Assembly (NCBI RefSeq): GCF_014652835.1
Contig: NZ_BMZO01000004.1
Location: 62,001-126,000 of the forward strand
DNA length: 64,000 nucleotides
Direction of reading: 5' to 3'
Source: Limoniibacter endophyticus
Lineage (GTDB): Bacteria > Pseudomonadota > Alphaproteobacteria > Rhizobiales > Rhizobiaceae
Part shown: piece by piece, positions 1-7,514 of the stretch
How the letters are laid out: each line of letters starts with the position of its first letter
Position numbering within the stretch: position 1 is the stretch's first letter
Notes under the pieces: model-generated
What the model was told of the DNA's origin: nothing
The model's input: the letters and a program-made list of their open reading frames with translations, nothing else
Database searches by the model: none
Translations under genes and position numbers: made by a program

Positions 1-662
1 ACATGAACGCGCTGATCGAAGCGTCCCATGATCGCGATTACCCGGCGGAAATCATCGGCGTTATTTCCGACCAGGCTGACGCACCCGGACTGAAAGCTGC
101 CCAGGCGCGGGGCTTGAGCACTGTTGCCGTGCCGCGCTCCGGTTTCTCCGACAAGCCGGCACATGAAGCTGCGTTGGTCGACGCGATCGAACGCATGGGT
201 GCCGAGATTATCTGTCTCGCCGGATTCATGCGCTTGTTGAGCGCCGAGTTCGTGGCGCGCTTTGAAGGCCGGATGATCAATATCCACCCTTCCCTGCTTC
301 CGCTCTTCAAAGGCCTTGACACGCATAAGCGCGCGATCGAGGCTGGCATGCGCGTCCATGGCACGACTGTGCATTACGTGACGGCGGAAATGGATGGCGG
401 TCCGGTCATCGCGCAGGCGGCCGTACCGGTTCTGCCGAACGATACAGAAGCGTCTCTGGGAGCGCGCGTGCTCAAGGCAGAGCATGCCATCTATCCGCTG
501 GCGCTGGCGCTGGTTGCGTCCGGCAAGGCCGCAATGCAAGGCGGCAAGACCATCTATAGCGGACTGGAGGGGATGGATTTTGAGGAAAAGGCCTCGATTG
601 TCTCCCCGGCTTCCTGGCGCGGCATCGCCGATTTGCAGGATCTCGCAAGAATTACACCCTAA
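1..662 (+). CDS. purN: Phosphoribosylglycinamide formyltransferase (PurN), 5' end cut by window
   Basis: Transfers a formyl group from 10-formyl-tetrahydrofolate to GAR in cytosolic de novo purine synthesis. The visible 219 codons carry the family core: NIHPSLLP supplies the catalytic Asn and His, and the later HGTTVHYV...MDGGPVI segment supplies the catalytic Asp. The ATG at position 3 (MNALIEAS) matches an internal part of the usual N-terminal substrate loop (GSNxxALI), so the true start lies left of the window and about 15-20 residues are missing. A strong intrinsic terminator follows 26 bases after the stop. Identification is secure; only the start is unknown. Confidence 0.95.
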   Translation, partial: MNALIEASHDRDYPAEIIGVISDQADAPGLKAAQARGLSTVAVPRSGFSDKPAHEAALVDAIERMGAEIICLAGFMRLLSAEFVARFEGRMINIHPSLLPLFKGLDTHKRAIEAGMRVHGTTVHYVTAEMDGGPVIAQAAVPVLPNDTEASLGARVLKAEHAIYPLALALVASGKAAMQGGKTIYSGLEGMDFEEKASIVSPASWRGIADLQDLARITP

Positions 663-687
663 CAATTTTCTATATTACCAAGATCAA

Positions 688-715
688 GAACCGCGCTCTC
701 AAGCGCGGTTTTTTG
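688..715 (+). terminator. Intrinsic terminator after purN
   Basis: AACCGCGCT and AGCGCGGTT form a 9-bp perfect stem with a 4-base loop, followed directly by a T run. It marks the end of the conserved purine gene and the left border of the AT-rich accessory segment. Confidence 0.9.
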
Positions 716-727
716 TTAAAATAAAAT

Positions 728-797
728 AATATTTCTTAAGAAAAATATTGCATCTACGAGATAAGATGAAACAAACATACTTTTTCTTATGAAGAAA
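728..797. promoter_or_regulatory. Two TTTCTT/AAGAAA dyads in AT-rich DNA
   Basis: TTTCTTAAGAAA (732-743, embedded in a longer near-palindrome 728-749) and TTTCTT-ATG-AAGAAA (783-797) are two dyads with the same half-site. Their centres are 52.5 bp apart, close to five helical turns. They lie just upstream of a decayed hydrolase copy, where its promoter would have been. Being operators is an inference; no regulator is encoded next to them. Confidence 0.35.
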
Positions 798-842
798 CGT
801 TATGGAATTTTCACAATATAGCAGATTAATATTCAAACTCCA

Positions 843-1100
843 AACCTCGTTAGTTTGCATGACAACAGCTCTCATTGGAGCAAGAAATTCACATTTGCGA
901 GATTTTCTTTCGTGAGCCGTTCAACATGGATCATGCCTTACTTGCATCGGACGAAAATTTTCTCATGCACATGGCCTTCGACGGAATCGAAGAGAGGCAC
1001 TTGGCAAGCGGCCGGAAATACGACGTCTTTCGCTGCGGCTCGTCCAGCATCGGCGAGCAGCCGCCGAGTGACCAACCGAATTGCCACCAGCCAAGCTGAA
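843..1100 (+). pseudogene. Decayed third copy of the YiiX-like hydrolase
   Basis: Two reading frames together align with the two intact hydrolases downstream. In one frame (about 843-905), LHDNSSHWSKKFTFARF lines up with the KHNDGSFSNHQISFGQF region of the 2177 gene. After a frameshift, the frame from 875 reads EIFFREPFNMDHALLAS, aligning with QFF-GPA-IVHA-IAS and keeping the candidate catalytic His (codon at 932), and ends at KYDVFRC (codons to about 1036), matching ETYDVFRC. The part that would carry the catalytic Cys is not recognisable, and stops follow. I read it as a relic of a third tandem copy; its AT-rich upstream DNA resembles that of the live copies. Confidence 0.6.
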
Positions 1101-1272
1101 GAACGCATCATCAACCGTCCATAACAGGGGGATGAAAGGGATGAACATCGAAGAGAAGACGTCGATGCCTCCCATCTTCCGGCGCAATATTCCTAATTCG
1201 CAAGAGCCTCAAAATTTCGCTCTGATAAATAATCATTAAATATATTTCAAAACATACGAAAGAATAAACCCA

Positions 1273-1932
1273 ATGGACAGAAAAAAATATTATAAGTTCT
1301 ATGACCTCATCGAGCCAGGCGATATACTTTTAAAATCCGTGTCTACTAATCTTAATAATCGCCTGACCCATGCAGCACAATTTTTCGGCAAAGGTCCTGC
1401 ACATATCGTTCATGCGGGAATTGCATCGTCCTCCGGCTCTATAATCGAAACGGGCGGAAACGGATTGGGTGAATCTGCCATAGTCAATATTGGCAAGGCC
1501 GAAACCTATGACGTTTTTCGCTGCAAGATGCCCGAAGTCGCCTGGGAGGCTTATAATGTCGCTCAGGAACTCGTAGATAAATTTGGGTTCAATCGCGAAA
1601 GGAAAATAACATACCGCGCTTCGGGGCATAAAGGATCTAAACTGTCCATCTGGAACAGAAAGAAATCCAGCGGAATCTCCATAGAGTACAAAATGCACAG
1701 CAAATTGAACTACAGTTCCGGCGCTTCCCTCTTCTGCTCGGAATTCGTAGTCCTGTGCTATCAAATCGCTCTTGAGCGCTTCATGACGCAAGGTGCGGTC
1801 CACGAAGATCTGCGACGGACTTTCGCGCTTGAAAGTCACTGCTACAACCCTGCCTATCTCTGGAGACGGCTTGAAAAGAGCGCGTGTTTTGATTTCCTGG
1901 CAACCTGCCGCGATGGTCGAAAGATTGCTTAG
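1273..1932 (+). CDS. Permuted NlpC/P60 (YiiX/YaeF-like) cysteine hydrolase, copy 1
   Basis: The 219-residue protein has the layout of the permuted papain-like YiiX/YaeF family: an N-terminal GDILL strand (16-20), the candidate catalytic His in HIVHAGI (His47), SIIE (Glu59, where YiiX relatives have V-I-E), and the candidate nucleophile in FCSEFVV (Cys155). Enzymes of this fold cleave amide or thioester bonds, but the substrate here cannot be told. No signal peptide or membrane segment is visible. It is closely related to the next gene (shared GDILLK, ETYD-FRC, CYQIA-E, LESHCY-PAYLWR). Codons are visibly more AT-rich than in the flanking core genes and the ribosome site is weak (GAAAGAA). Family fairly sure, role unknown. 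Confidence 0.75.
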   Translation: MDRKKYYKFYDLIEPGDILLKSVSTNLNNRLTHAAQFFGKGPAHIVHAGIASSSGSIIETGGNGLGESAIVNIGKAETYDVFRCKMPEVAWEAYNVAQELVDKFGFNRERKITYRASGHKGSKLSIWNRKKSSGISIEYKMHSKLNYSSGASLFCSEFVVLCYQIALERFMTQGAVHEDLRRTFALESHCYNPAYLWRRLEKSACFDFLATCRDGRKIA

Positions 1933-2176
1933 TAGTCACCGCCGAGGGGTTTAGACACCGACTGCCGAAGACGTCTTGCCCCTATAGGAACCGCTGCTTC
2001 GCCCAAGAGCAACGATGGACACACAAGCGCAAGTAGCGGCCCAGCGCAGCATTCTTGAGTCAAACAACTGCGCTCCATCGACATGATTAATAAAGGTAAT
2101 ATACTGAAAATAACAATAAATCATCCGTCTAATACAAGATTTTATAAACAAATATATTACAGAGAAAAACTAGACC

Positions 2177-2842
2177 ATGAGCTTCATCAGAGCAGGCGAC
2201 ATATTATTGAAGCACAATGACGGATCTTTCAGCAATCACCAAATATCCTTTGGCCAATTTTTCGGAACTGGACCGGCTGATATCGTCCACGCCGCGATTG
2301 CATCATCAAGCGACTCCATTATCGAGATGGACGGCAGGAAATTATGTGAATCTTTTCTAAGTGTCGGTTCTAACGCGAATGAAACCTACGACATTTTCCG
2401 TTGCCACATCCCGACAGTGGCCTTGGGGGCAGCGGAAACCGCAAAGCTGATGTGGAGCGGTGTTAAACAGCGCCTCGTCAGCTTTCATGGCATGAAAATC
2501 GCCTATAGTGGATCGGGAAAAAAGGGAGCTCTTCGCTCCATCGCTGCAAAAGAGAAATACAAGGGCGACAAAACAGAAACTGTGTTCGACAGGTTACTGA
2601 GCACACAATCCAGTGCCTTCTTCTGCTCGGACCATGTCGTTACGTGCTACCAGATAGCCATCGAGCAAGTCGCGGCGCAAGGTGACTTCCGTACTACGGA
2701 GATCGAAAAAATTTTCAAACTCGAAAGCCATTGCTATCAGCCCGCATATTTATGGCGCACCCTCAAGAAAAGTTCTTTTTTCACCTTTGTTGGCTCGGCC
2801 CGTGCCGGCAATCAGGTCTGGTCGAAAAGCTATTTGAAATAG
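2177..2842 (+). CDS. Permuted NlpC/P60 (YiiX/YaeF-like) cysteine hydrolase, copy 2
   Basis: A 221-residue paralog of the preceding gene. It keeps GDILLK (7-12), QFFGTGPADIVHA with the candidate catalytic His38, SIIE (Glu50), ETYDIFRC, FFCSDHVV with the candidate nucleophile Cys150, and the C-terminal LESHCYQPAYLWR block. The Glu after the Cys-Ser pair in copy 1 is Asp here. The middle (about 85-140) is the most diverged part and probably shapes substrate choice. There is no signal peptide. A 244-base AT-rich gap precedes it, so it probably has its own promoter rather than reading through from copy 1. Two diverged intact copies plus a relic suggest diversification in place. Substrate and biological role are not known. 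Confidence 0.75.
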   Translation: MSFIRAGDILLKHNDGSFSNHQISFGQFFGTGPADIVHAAIASSSDSIIEMDGRKLCESFLSVGSNANETYDIFRCHIPTVALGAAETAKLMWSGVKQRLVSFHGMKIAYSGSGKKGALRSIAAKEKYKGDKTETVFDRLLSTQSSAFFCSDHVVTCYQIAIEQVAAQGDFRTTEIEKIFKLESHCYQPAYLWRTLKKSSFFTFVGSARAGNQVWSKSYLK

Positions 2843-2922
2843 CCGACTCTGCAAATAAACGGGATACGCTTAATCAACTGAAGACACGCCTACATTGAAG
2901 AATTTGCGCTGGTTTCGAATAT

Positions 2923-2954
2923 GGAGGTCTCTCCGGAATTGCTACCGGACCTCC
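2923..2954. repeat. Two-tier stem-loop
   Basis: GGAGG (2923-2927) pairs with CCTCC (2950-2954), and inside it TCCGG (2932-2936) pairs with CCGGA (2945-2949), with a 4-base bulge on one side. No T run follows, so it is not a standard terminator. It lies in the gap between copy 2 and the oxidoreductase. Confidence 0.4.
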
Positions 2955-3039
2955 GCCTCCATGGTTGCGGCACCCAGATTGCCGAATTCTCGTCACCATC
3001 CGAAATCTGACCCGCCAGCCGCGGGCAAAGCAGGTATTT

Positions 3040-3216
3040 CAGGCGCAGCCCCACCACCCGTTTCGCTTCCGCGTGGCCGATGTGTCGACGCGCGCCAGAA
3101 AGCGCTGATACGAAGCTGCGCGTTAGAGCCTCCAGCCTTCCCTTCGTTTCAGAGCGAAGCTCACCTGCTTGGCTGCGTCAGCGTCCAGGCAGCATCGATG
3201 CCGAGGACGACGTCCG
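3040..3216 (-). pseudogene. Relic of a DUF429-type gene
   Basis: Read on the minus strand from 3214, VVLGIDAAWTLTQPS matches the characteristic start of DUF429 proteins (GIDAAWT...PSG). After a frameshift, EGWRL and then ASYQRFLARVD (about 3084-3119) follow, which resemble the next conserved block (GW-L...SYQRF). Stops interrupt both frames, and nothing recognisable of the rest of the protein is found before the hydrolase gene. It begins 3 bases beyond the oxidoreductase stop on the same strand, so it was probably the next gene of that transcript before the accessory segment displaced it. The recognition rests on two short motifs. Confidence 0.5.
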
Positions 3217-5337
3217 TCACAAGGCCTTCCTGATCCATACCTTGTTATCGTGAAAAGCCGCACCGCCAAAAGGTGCTGCCGCGTCCGAGCCGGTCAAAAC
3301 ATTGATGCCCTCACCGCGTTCATGAGCCTTGTTCGGCCAGATGCCTTCGGCAATCACCACGCCTCTGCGCACCCCCGCAAACAGGCGGGCGTGCAGAACC
3401 ACCTCACCACGCTTGTTGCCAACCTCCACGCGATCGCCGTCGACTACTCCAAAGGCCGCGGCATCTTCAGGGTGCAGCATGAGTTCAGGTCGCCCTTCTT
3501 TCCTGGCCGAGGCCTCGGTCTCGGTAAAGGTCGAATTGAGGAAGCTGCGTGCCGGAGACGTCGCCAGCCGGAACGGATGCTTCTCATCCGCTACTTCAAT
3601 CAGATCTATATGATCAGGAAACTCTGGCAGCAGCGCATATGGTCCCTGCAAACCCATGGACTTGGGGGGACGATTGGGTCCAATCGCATTTTGCCAGTTC
3701 GGCCGGAAACGGAATTTCCCGTCCGGATGTCCAAAGCCGCGCAAAAAATGCGCCGTTTCGAAGTCTGGCTGGAGATCGGCCCATTTTTCTTCTGCAAACT
3801 TGTCGAAATCGCCAAGATCGCGCTTCTCCAGAATGCGGTCGATGTGTTCGCGCGCGCTCAAGCCGAAACCCGGCTGGTCCGCAACACCCAGACGCTTGGC
3901 CAGTTCCTCGATCACATAAAGATTGGTCCGCGGACCTTCGGGGGCGTCAACAAGCTTGGGGCCGAGCAGCAGATGTTGATGCCCCCCGCCCTTGTAAATA
4001 TCGTCATGCTCCAGAAACTGCGTCGCGGGCAGCACGACATCGGCAAGCTCAGCCGTATCGGTCATGAACTGCTCATGCACGCAGGTAAATAGGTCGTCCC
4101 GAAGAAAACCCTGCTTCACCAGCCTCTGTTCAGGCGCGACATTCGCCGGATTCGTGTTCTGGATCAGCATCGCCGTCACCGGTGCGCCGCCACCAAGTGC
4201 CTCTTCATCGCCGATCAAAACCCTACCGATGCGCGACTGGTCGAGGAAACGCACATTCGGATCGCGCAGCCGCCCGCCTTCCAGAAGTCCCGTGTCGAGC
4301 TTGAAAATGCCGGAATTGGAATGGAAAGCGCCACCGCCTTCATGCGCCCAGGCTCCTGTCACGGTGGCAATGGAGGTAGCCGCATGCATATTGACGGCAC
4401 CATTGCGCTGGCGGGCAAAGCCATAGCCCAGTCGGAAAAACGTGTTCTTCGTCTTTCCGACAAGATGAGCGAAAGCTTCGATTTCTGCAACGGGAACGCC
4501 AGTGATCGCAGCGGCCCATTCCGGCGTCCTGGTCGCAAGATGCATTTCCAGACCAGCCGCATCATCGGCATAGCGCGCGAGATAATCCCGGTCGGCCAAA
4601 CCGTCGCGGAAAAGCACGTGCATGACGGCGCAGGCGAAAGCCCCGTCCGTACCCGGCTTGAGCAATACCTTGATATCGGCCTGTTTCATCGTCGGATTGT
4701 CATAAATATCGATGACGGCGATCTTGGCTCCGTTTTCCTTGCGGGCCTTTATCGCATGGGTCATCACATTGACCTGCGTCGCAACCGCGTTGGTGCCCCA
4801 GATCACAATGCAGCCCGACTTGCCCATTTCGCGCGGATCAGGACCGCGCAGCGCACCTGTGGCAGCGACATAGCCCGTCCAGGCGAGATTGGTGCAGATG
4901 GAACCGAAAAAGCCGGAATATTTCTTGGCATGGCGCAGCCGGTTGATGCTGTCGCGCTGCACCAGCCCCATCGTGCCAGCATAATAATATGGCCAGACCG
5001 TCTCGGGGCCATATTTGGTTTCTGCCGCGAGGAATTTTTCCGCCACCAGATCGAGCGCCGCTTCCCAACTGGCTTCCACCCATTGCCCCTGCCCCTTGGA
5101 ACCCTTGCGGATCAGCGGCTTCATCAAACGATCCGGGTGATATAGCCGGTCGGCATAACGGGCAACCTTGGCGCAGATCACGCCTGCCGTATAAGAGTTG
5201 TCGCGCGCACCATGCACACGACCGATTTTGCCATCCTCCAGCAATTCCACTTCGAGCGCACAGGTCGAGGGGCAATCATGTGGACAGGCGCTATGGCCTA
5301 TTCTTGGCTTGGCCTTCATGGGCGCATGGGTATTCAT
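3217..5337 (-). CDS. Molybdopterin-dependent oxidoreductase with N-terminal 4Fe-4S site
   Basis: A 706-residue member of the DMSO-reductase superfamily. Near the N-terminus, CPHDCPSTC plus a fourth Cys in GVICAKV (C-x3-C-x3-C-x~36-C) binds a [4Fe-4S] cluster. A long bis-MGD domain follows (GTNAVATQVNVM, AILIQNTNPAN-type segments) and a C-terminal MopB-binding barrel (RPELMLHPEDAA, GDRVEVGNKRGEV). No Tat signal peptide is visible, so it is probably cytoplasmic. The substrate cannot be predicted from sequence; annotations of this subgroup as formate- or nitrate-type enzymes would be guesses. Its cofactor needs molybdopterin, and moaD/moaE lie about 8 kb away. No accessory subunit gene is adjacent. 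Confidence 0.9.
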   Translation of the reverse strand: MNTHAPMKAKPRIGHSACPHDCPSTCALEVELLEDGKIGRVHGARDNSYTAGVICAKVARYADRLYHPDRLMKPLIRKGSKGQGQWVEASWEAALDLVAEKFLAAETKYGPETVWPYYYAGTMGLVQRDSINRLRHAKKYSGFFGSICTNLAWTGYVAATGALRGPDPREMGKSGCIVIWGTNAVATQVNVMTHAIKARKENGAKIAVIDIYDNPTMKQADIKVLLKPGTDGAFACAVMHVLFRDGLADRDYLARYADDAAGLEMHLATRTPEWAAAITGVPVAEIEAFAHLVGKTKNTFFRLGYGFARQRNGAVNMHAATSIATVTGAWAHEGGGAFHSNSGIFKLDTGLLEGGRLRDPNVRFLDQSRIGRVLIGDEEALGGGAPVTAMLIQNTNPANVAPEQRLVKQGFLRDDLFTCVHEQFMTDTAELADVVLPATQFLEHDDIYKGGGHQHLLLGPKLVDAPEGPRTNLYVIEELAKRLGVADQPGFGLSAREHIDRILEKRDLGDFDKFAEEKWADLQPDFETAHFLRGFGHPDGKFRFRPNWQNAIGPNRPPKSMGLQGPYALLPEFPDHIDLIEVADEKHPFRLATSPARSFLNSTFTETEASARKEGRPELMLHPEDAAAFGVVDGDRVEVGNKRGEVVLHARLFAGVRRGVVIAEGIWPNKAHERGEGINVLTGSDAAAPFGGAAFHDNKVWIRKAL

Positions 5338-5433
5338 CTGGCGAGCCTAGCTAAAAGCGGCTTATGCGTGTAAGCGGCTGGGTTACGACATTCTGATGCG
5401 GCAAGATACGATCCGCAAGGTACGCTTTTTATC

Positions 5434-6285
5434 ATGAACTATCGCCATATCTACCATGCCGGAAATTTTGCCGACGTTTTGAAGCACGTCGTGCTGACCC
5501 GCATCGTCGAATACATGAAGCGCAAGGACAAAGCTTTCCGCGTGATCGACACGCATGCGGGCACCGGACTTTACGATCTTTCCTCGGAAGAGGCACAGAA
5601 AACGGGCGAATGGCTGCACGGCATCGGCCGCCTCGTCGAAGAAGAGCTTTCGACAGAGCAGCAGAAATTGCTTGAACCTTATTTGTCCGCCGTGGAAGTC
5701 CTCAATCCCGAAGGCGGTATTCGTCATTATCCCGGTTCGCCGCGCATCGTGCGCCATCTTCTGCGCAATCAGGACCGACTTTCGGCTATCGAATTGCATC
5801 CCGTCGATGTCGAGACGCTGCGCCAGCACTTTGCCGGCGATTTTCAGGCTCGTATCATTGAACTAGACGGCTGGCTCGCTCTTGGCGCGCACGTGCCGCC
5901 AAAGGAAAAGCGCGGTCTTGTGCTCATCGATCCACCGTTTGAAAAGCCCAACGAGTTCGACCGCCTCGTCAATGGCTTGGCTAGAGCGCACAAGCGCTGG
6001 GCAGGCGGCACCTATGTGCTCTGGTATCCGATCAAGGACCTGGCCGCCGTCAAGGCATTTCGCGAGAAGTTGCGCAATCTTGATATTGCGCGAGTGGCAG
6101 ATGTCAGCCTGATGATTCGCAGGCCTGGACCTGAGCCGAAGCTCGACGGCACCGGCATGATCGTCGTGAACCCGCCCTTCACGCTCGAGGTCGAAATGAA
6201 CGCCCTTCTCCCGCTACTTTCGCGCGTCCTGGCGCTTGGCCCGGGCGCTGCCGGGAAGTTCGAGTGGCTTGTGGGCGAGGAATGA
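5434..6285 (+). CDS. rlmJ: 23S rRNA (adenine2030-N6)-methyltransferase RlmJ
   Basis: Methylates N6 of A2030 in 23S rRNA using SAM. The 283-residue length and the start MNYRHIYHAGNFADVLKH are typical of the family. DTHAGTGLYDL is the SAM-binding loop, and DPPFE around residue 166 is the N6-adenine methyltransferase catalytic motif. It is divergent from the molybdopterin oxidoreductase across a 96-base gap, and stands alone. The E. coli protein was once linked to use of external DNA (ComJ), but the rRNA function is the established one. Confidence 0.94.
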   Translation: MNYRHIYHAGNFADVLKHVVLTRIVEYMKRKDKAFRVIDTHAGTGLYDLSSEEAQKTGEWLHGIGRLVEEELSTEQQKLLEPYLSAVEVLNPEGGIRHYPGSPRIVRHLLRNQDRLSAIELHPVDVETLRQHFAGDFQARIIELDGWLALGAHVPPKEKRGLVLIDPPFEKPNEFDRLVNGLARAHKRWAGGTYVLWYPIKDLAAVKAFREKLRNLDIARVADVSLMIRRPGPEPKLDGTGMIVVNPPFTLEVEMNALLPLLSRVLALGPGAAGKFEWLVGEE

Positions 6286-6372
6286 GCCTCCCGCTGCGGA
6301 ATGGCGCTTGACCGGGTGCAAACCATTGCCCAAAGTGCAATCAACTGCTTGATCCTTTGGGAGACTTACCCG

Positions 6373-6819
6373 ATGCGCGCATCCTCGGTGCTGCTATCTG
6401 CCGCCCTCAGCCTCTCTGCCTTGACTGCTCCTGGCGTGGCCCTCGCCGCTGATTATCTCGGTGTTTATGTGCCCGTTACGTATGACAGTTTGTGTGGGAA
6501 GGCCGGCGTGCTCAATCGCGTCACTTCGGGCTTCCGCCATCAGGTCCGCAACGTACCCAATCTCCCGCAGGTCGAAATTACAGAATTCCAGCAGATCTAT
6601 GAGCGACGCTATGAACCCGCGACGTATGGTGGCAGCGACATTCCCCGTCACTACTGTCAGGCAACCGTCTCCATGAGCGACGGCTATTCACGCACCGTCT
6701 ACTACCTTGTAGAGGAAGGCATGGGCTTCGTTGGCATGGGCGGCAACAATGTCGAGTTCTGTGTTCCCGGCTTCGATCGCTGGCACGTCTACAACGGCGC
6801 TTGCCGCGTTGTGAAATAA
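6373..6819 (+). CDS. Small secreted cysteine-containing protein, function unknown
   Basis: A 149-residue protein. The start chosen (MRASSVLLS) gives a clean signal peptide with an Ala-rich h-region and cleavage near ALA-ADYLG; a longer upstream frame to 6301 would bury this signal. The mature part is about 120 residues with four Cys (LCGK, YCQA, FCVP, ACRV) that could form two disulphides in the periplasm. I do not recognise a named family. It ends 6 bases before the RNase T2 gene, so the two are very likely co-transcribed, and both are exported. Confidence 0.75.
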   Translation: MRASSVLLSAALSLSALTAPGVALAADYLGVYVPVTYDSLCGKAGVLNRVTSGFRHQVRNVPNLPQVEITEFQQIYERRYEPATYGGSDIPRHYCQATVSMSDGYSRTVYYLVEEGMGFVGMGGNNVEFCVPGFDRWHVYNGACRVVK

Positions 6820-6825
6820 GCCGCC

Positions 6826-7485
6826 ATGATGAGAATTCTTCGTGAAATGTTGAAGAAGGCGGCCATAGGCTGCCTTTTTTCTTTTTTCGCAGCCGTCCCT
6901 GCAAGTGCCACCGATTTCGATTTCTATGTCCTCTCCCTGTCCTGGTCGCCAAGCTATTGCGCGGCCGAAGGCGCTTCGGCCAATCGCGATCAGTGCGGCA
7001 CGAACCGTCCCTACGCCTTCGTGGTGCATGGCTTGTGGCCACAAAATGAACGCGGATATCCATCCGACTGCAACGTACAAAATCCCGATGTGCCGCGCGC
7101 GATCTCCGGGACCATGCTCGATATCATGCCTTCACGCGGCCTCATCCGCCATCAGTGGCGCAAGCATGGCAGCTGCAGCGGGCTTTCCCAGCGCGATTAT
7201 TTTGCGACGACCCGGAGGGCATATCAGCGCATCCGTATTCCCGATCATCTTCGACAGTTATCGGATTACAAGACAGTCTCGCCGCGGGAAGTCGAACAGG
7301 CCTTTGTAGAGGCTAATCCGGGCCTGCGTTCCGACGCCGTCGCGGTCGATTGCGACCGCCGCTATATGCGCGAAGTTCGCATCTGCCTGACCAAGGATCT
7401 GCAATTCCGGTCTTGTAGGGAAGTGGATGCGCGCGCCTGCCGTACCAGCAACCTCGTCATGCCACCTGTACGCGGACGCAACTGA
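6826..7485 (+). CDS. Secreted RNase T2-family ribonuclease
   Basis: RNase T2 enzymes cut RNA through 2',3'-cyclic phosphate intermediates, usually in the periplasm or outside the cell. The 219-residue product has an N-terminal signal (hydrophobic 12-27, cleavage near ASA-TDF). CAS I is YAFVVHGLWPQ (His68) and CAS II is IRHQWRKHGSC (His109, Lys113, His114). In CAS II the residue after the first His is normally Glu; here it is Gln110, so one of the usual active-site acids is replaced. Several Cys fit the disulphides of the family. It follows a small secreted protein by 6 bases. ATG codons at 6826 and 6829 are both possible starts. Confidence 0.88.
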   Translation: MMRILREMLKKAAIGCLFSFFAAVPASATDFDFYVLSLSWSPSYCAAEGASANRDQCGTNRPYAFVVHGLWPQNERGYPSDCNVQNPDVPRAISGTMLDIMPSRGLIRHQWRKHGSCSGLSQRDYFATTRRAYQRIRIPDHLRQLSDYKTVSPREVEQAFVEANPGLRSDAVAVDCDRRYMREVRICLTKDLQFRSCREVDARACRTSNLVMPPVRGRN

Positions 7486-7514
7486 TTCCCTTCACTCAAT
7501 CGGAGACCTTCATC

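Noticed and set aside
963-1187. Minus-strand ORF of 74 codons in the island
   Set aside because: Lies opposite the hydrolase relic; no ribosome site or recognisable motif.
3169-4092. Plus-strand ORF of 307 codons opposite the oxidoreductase
   Set aside because: Antisense shadow of the oxidoreductase C-terminal half.
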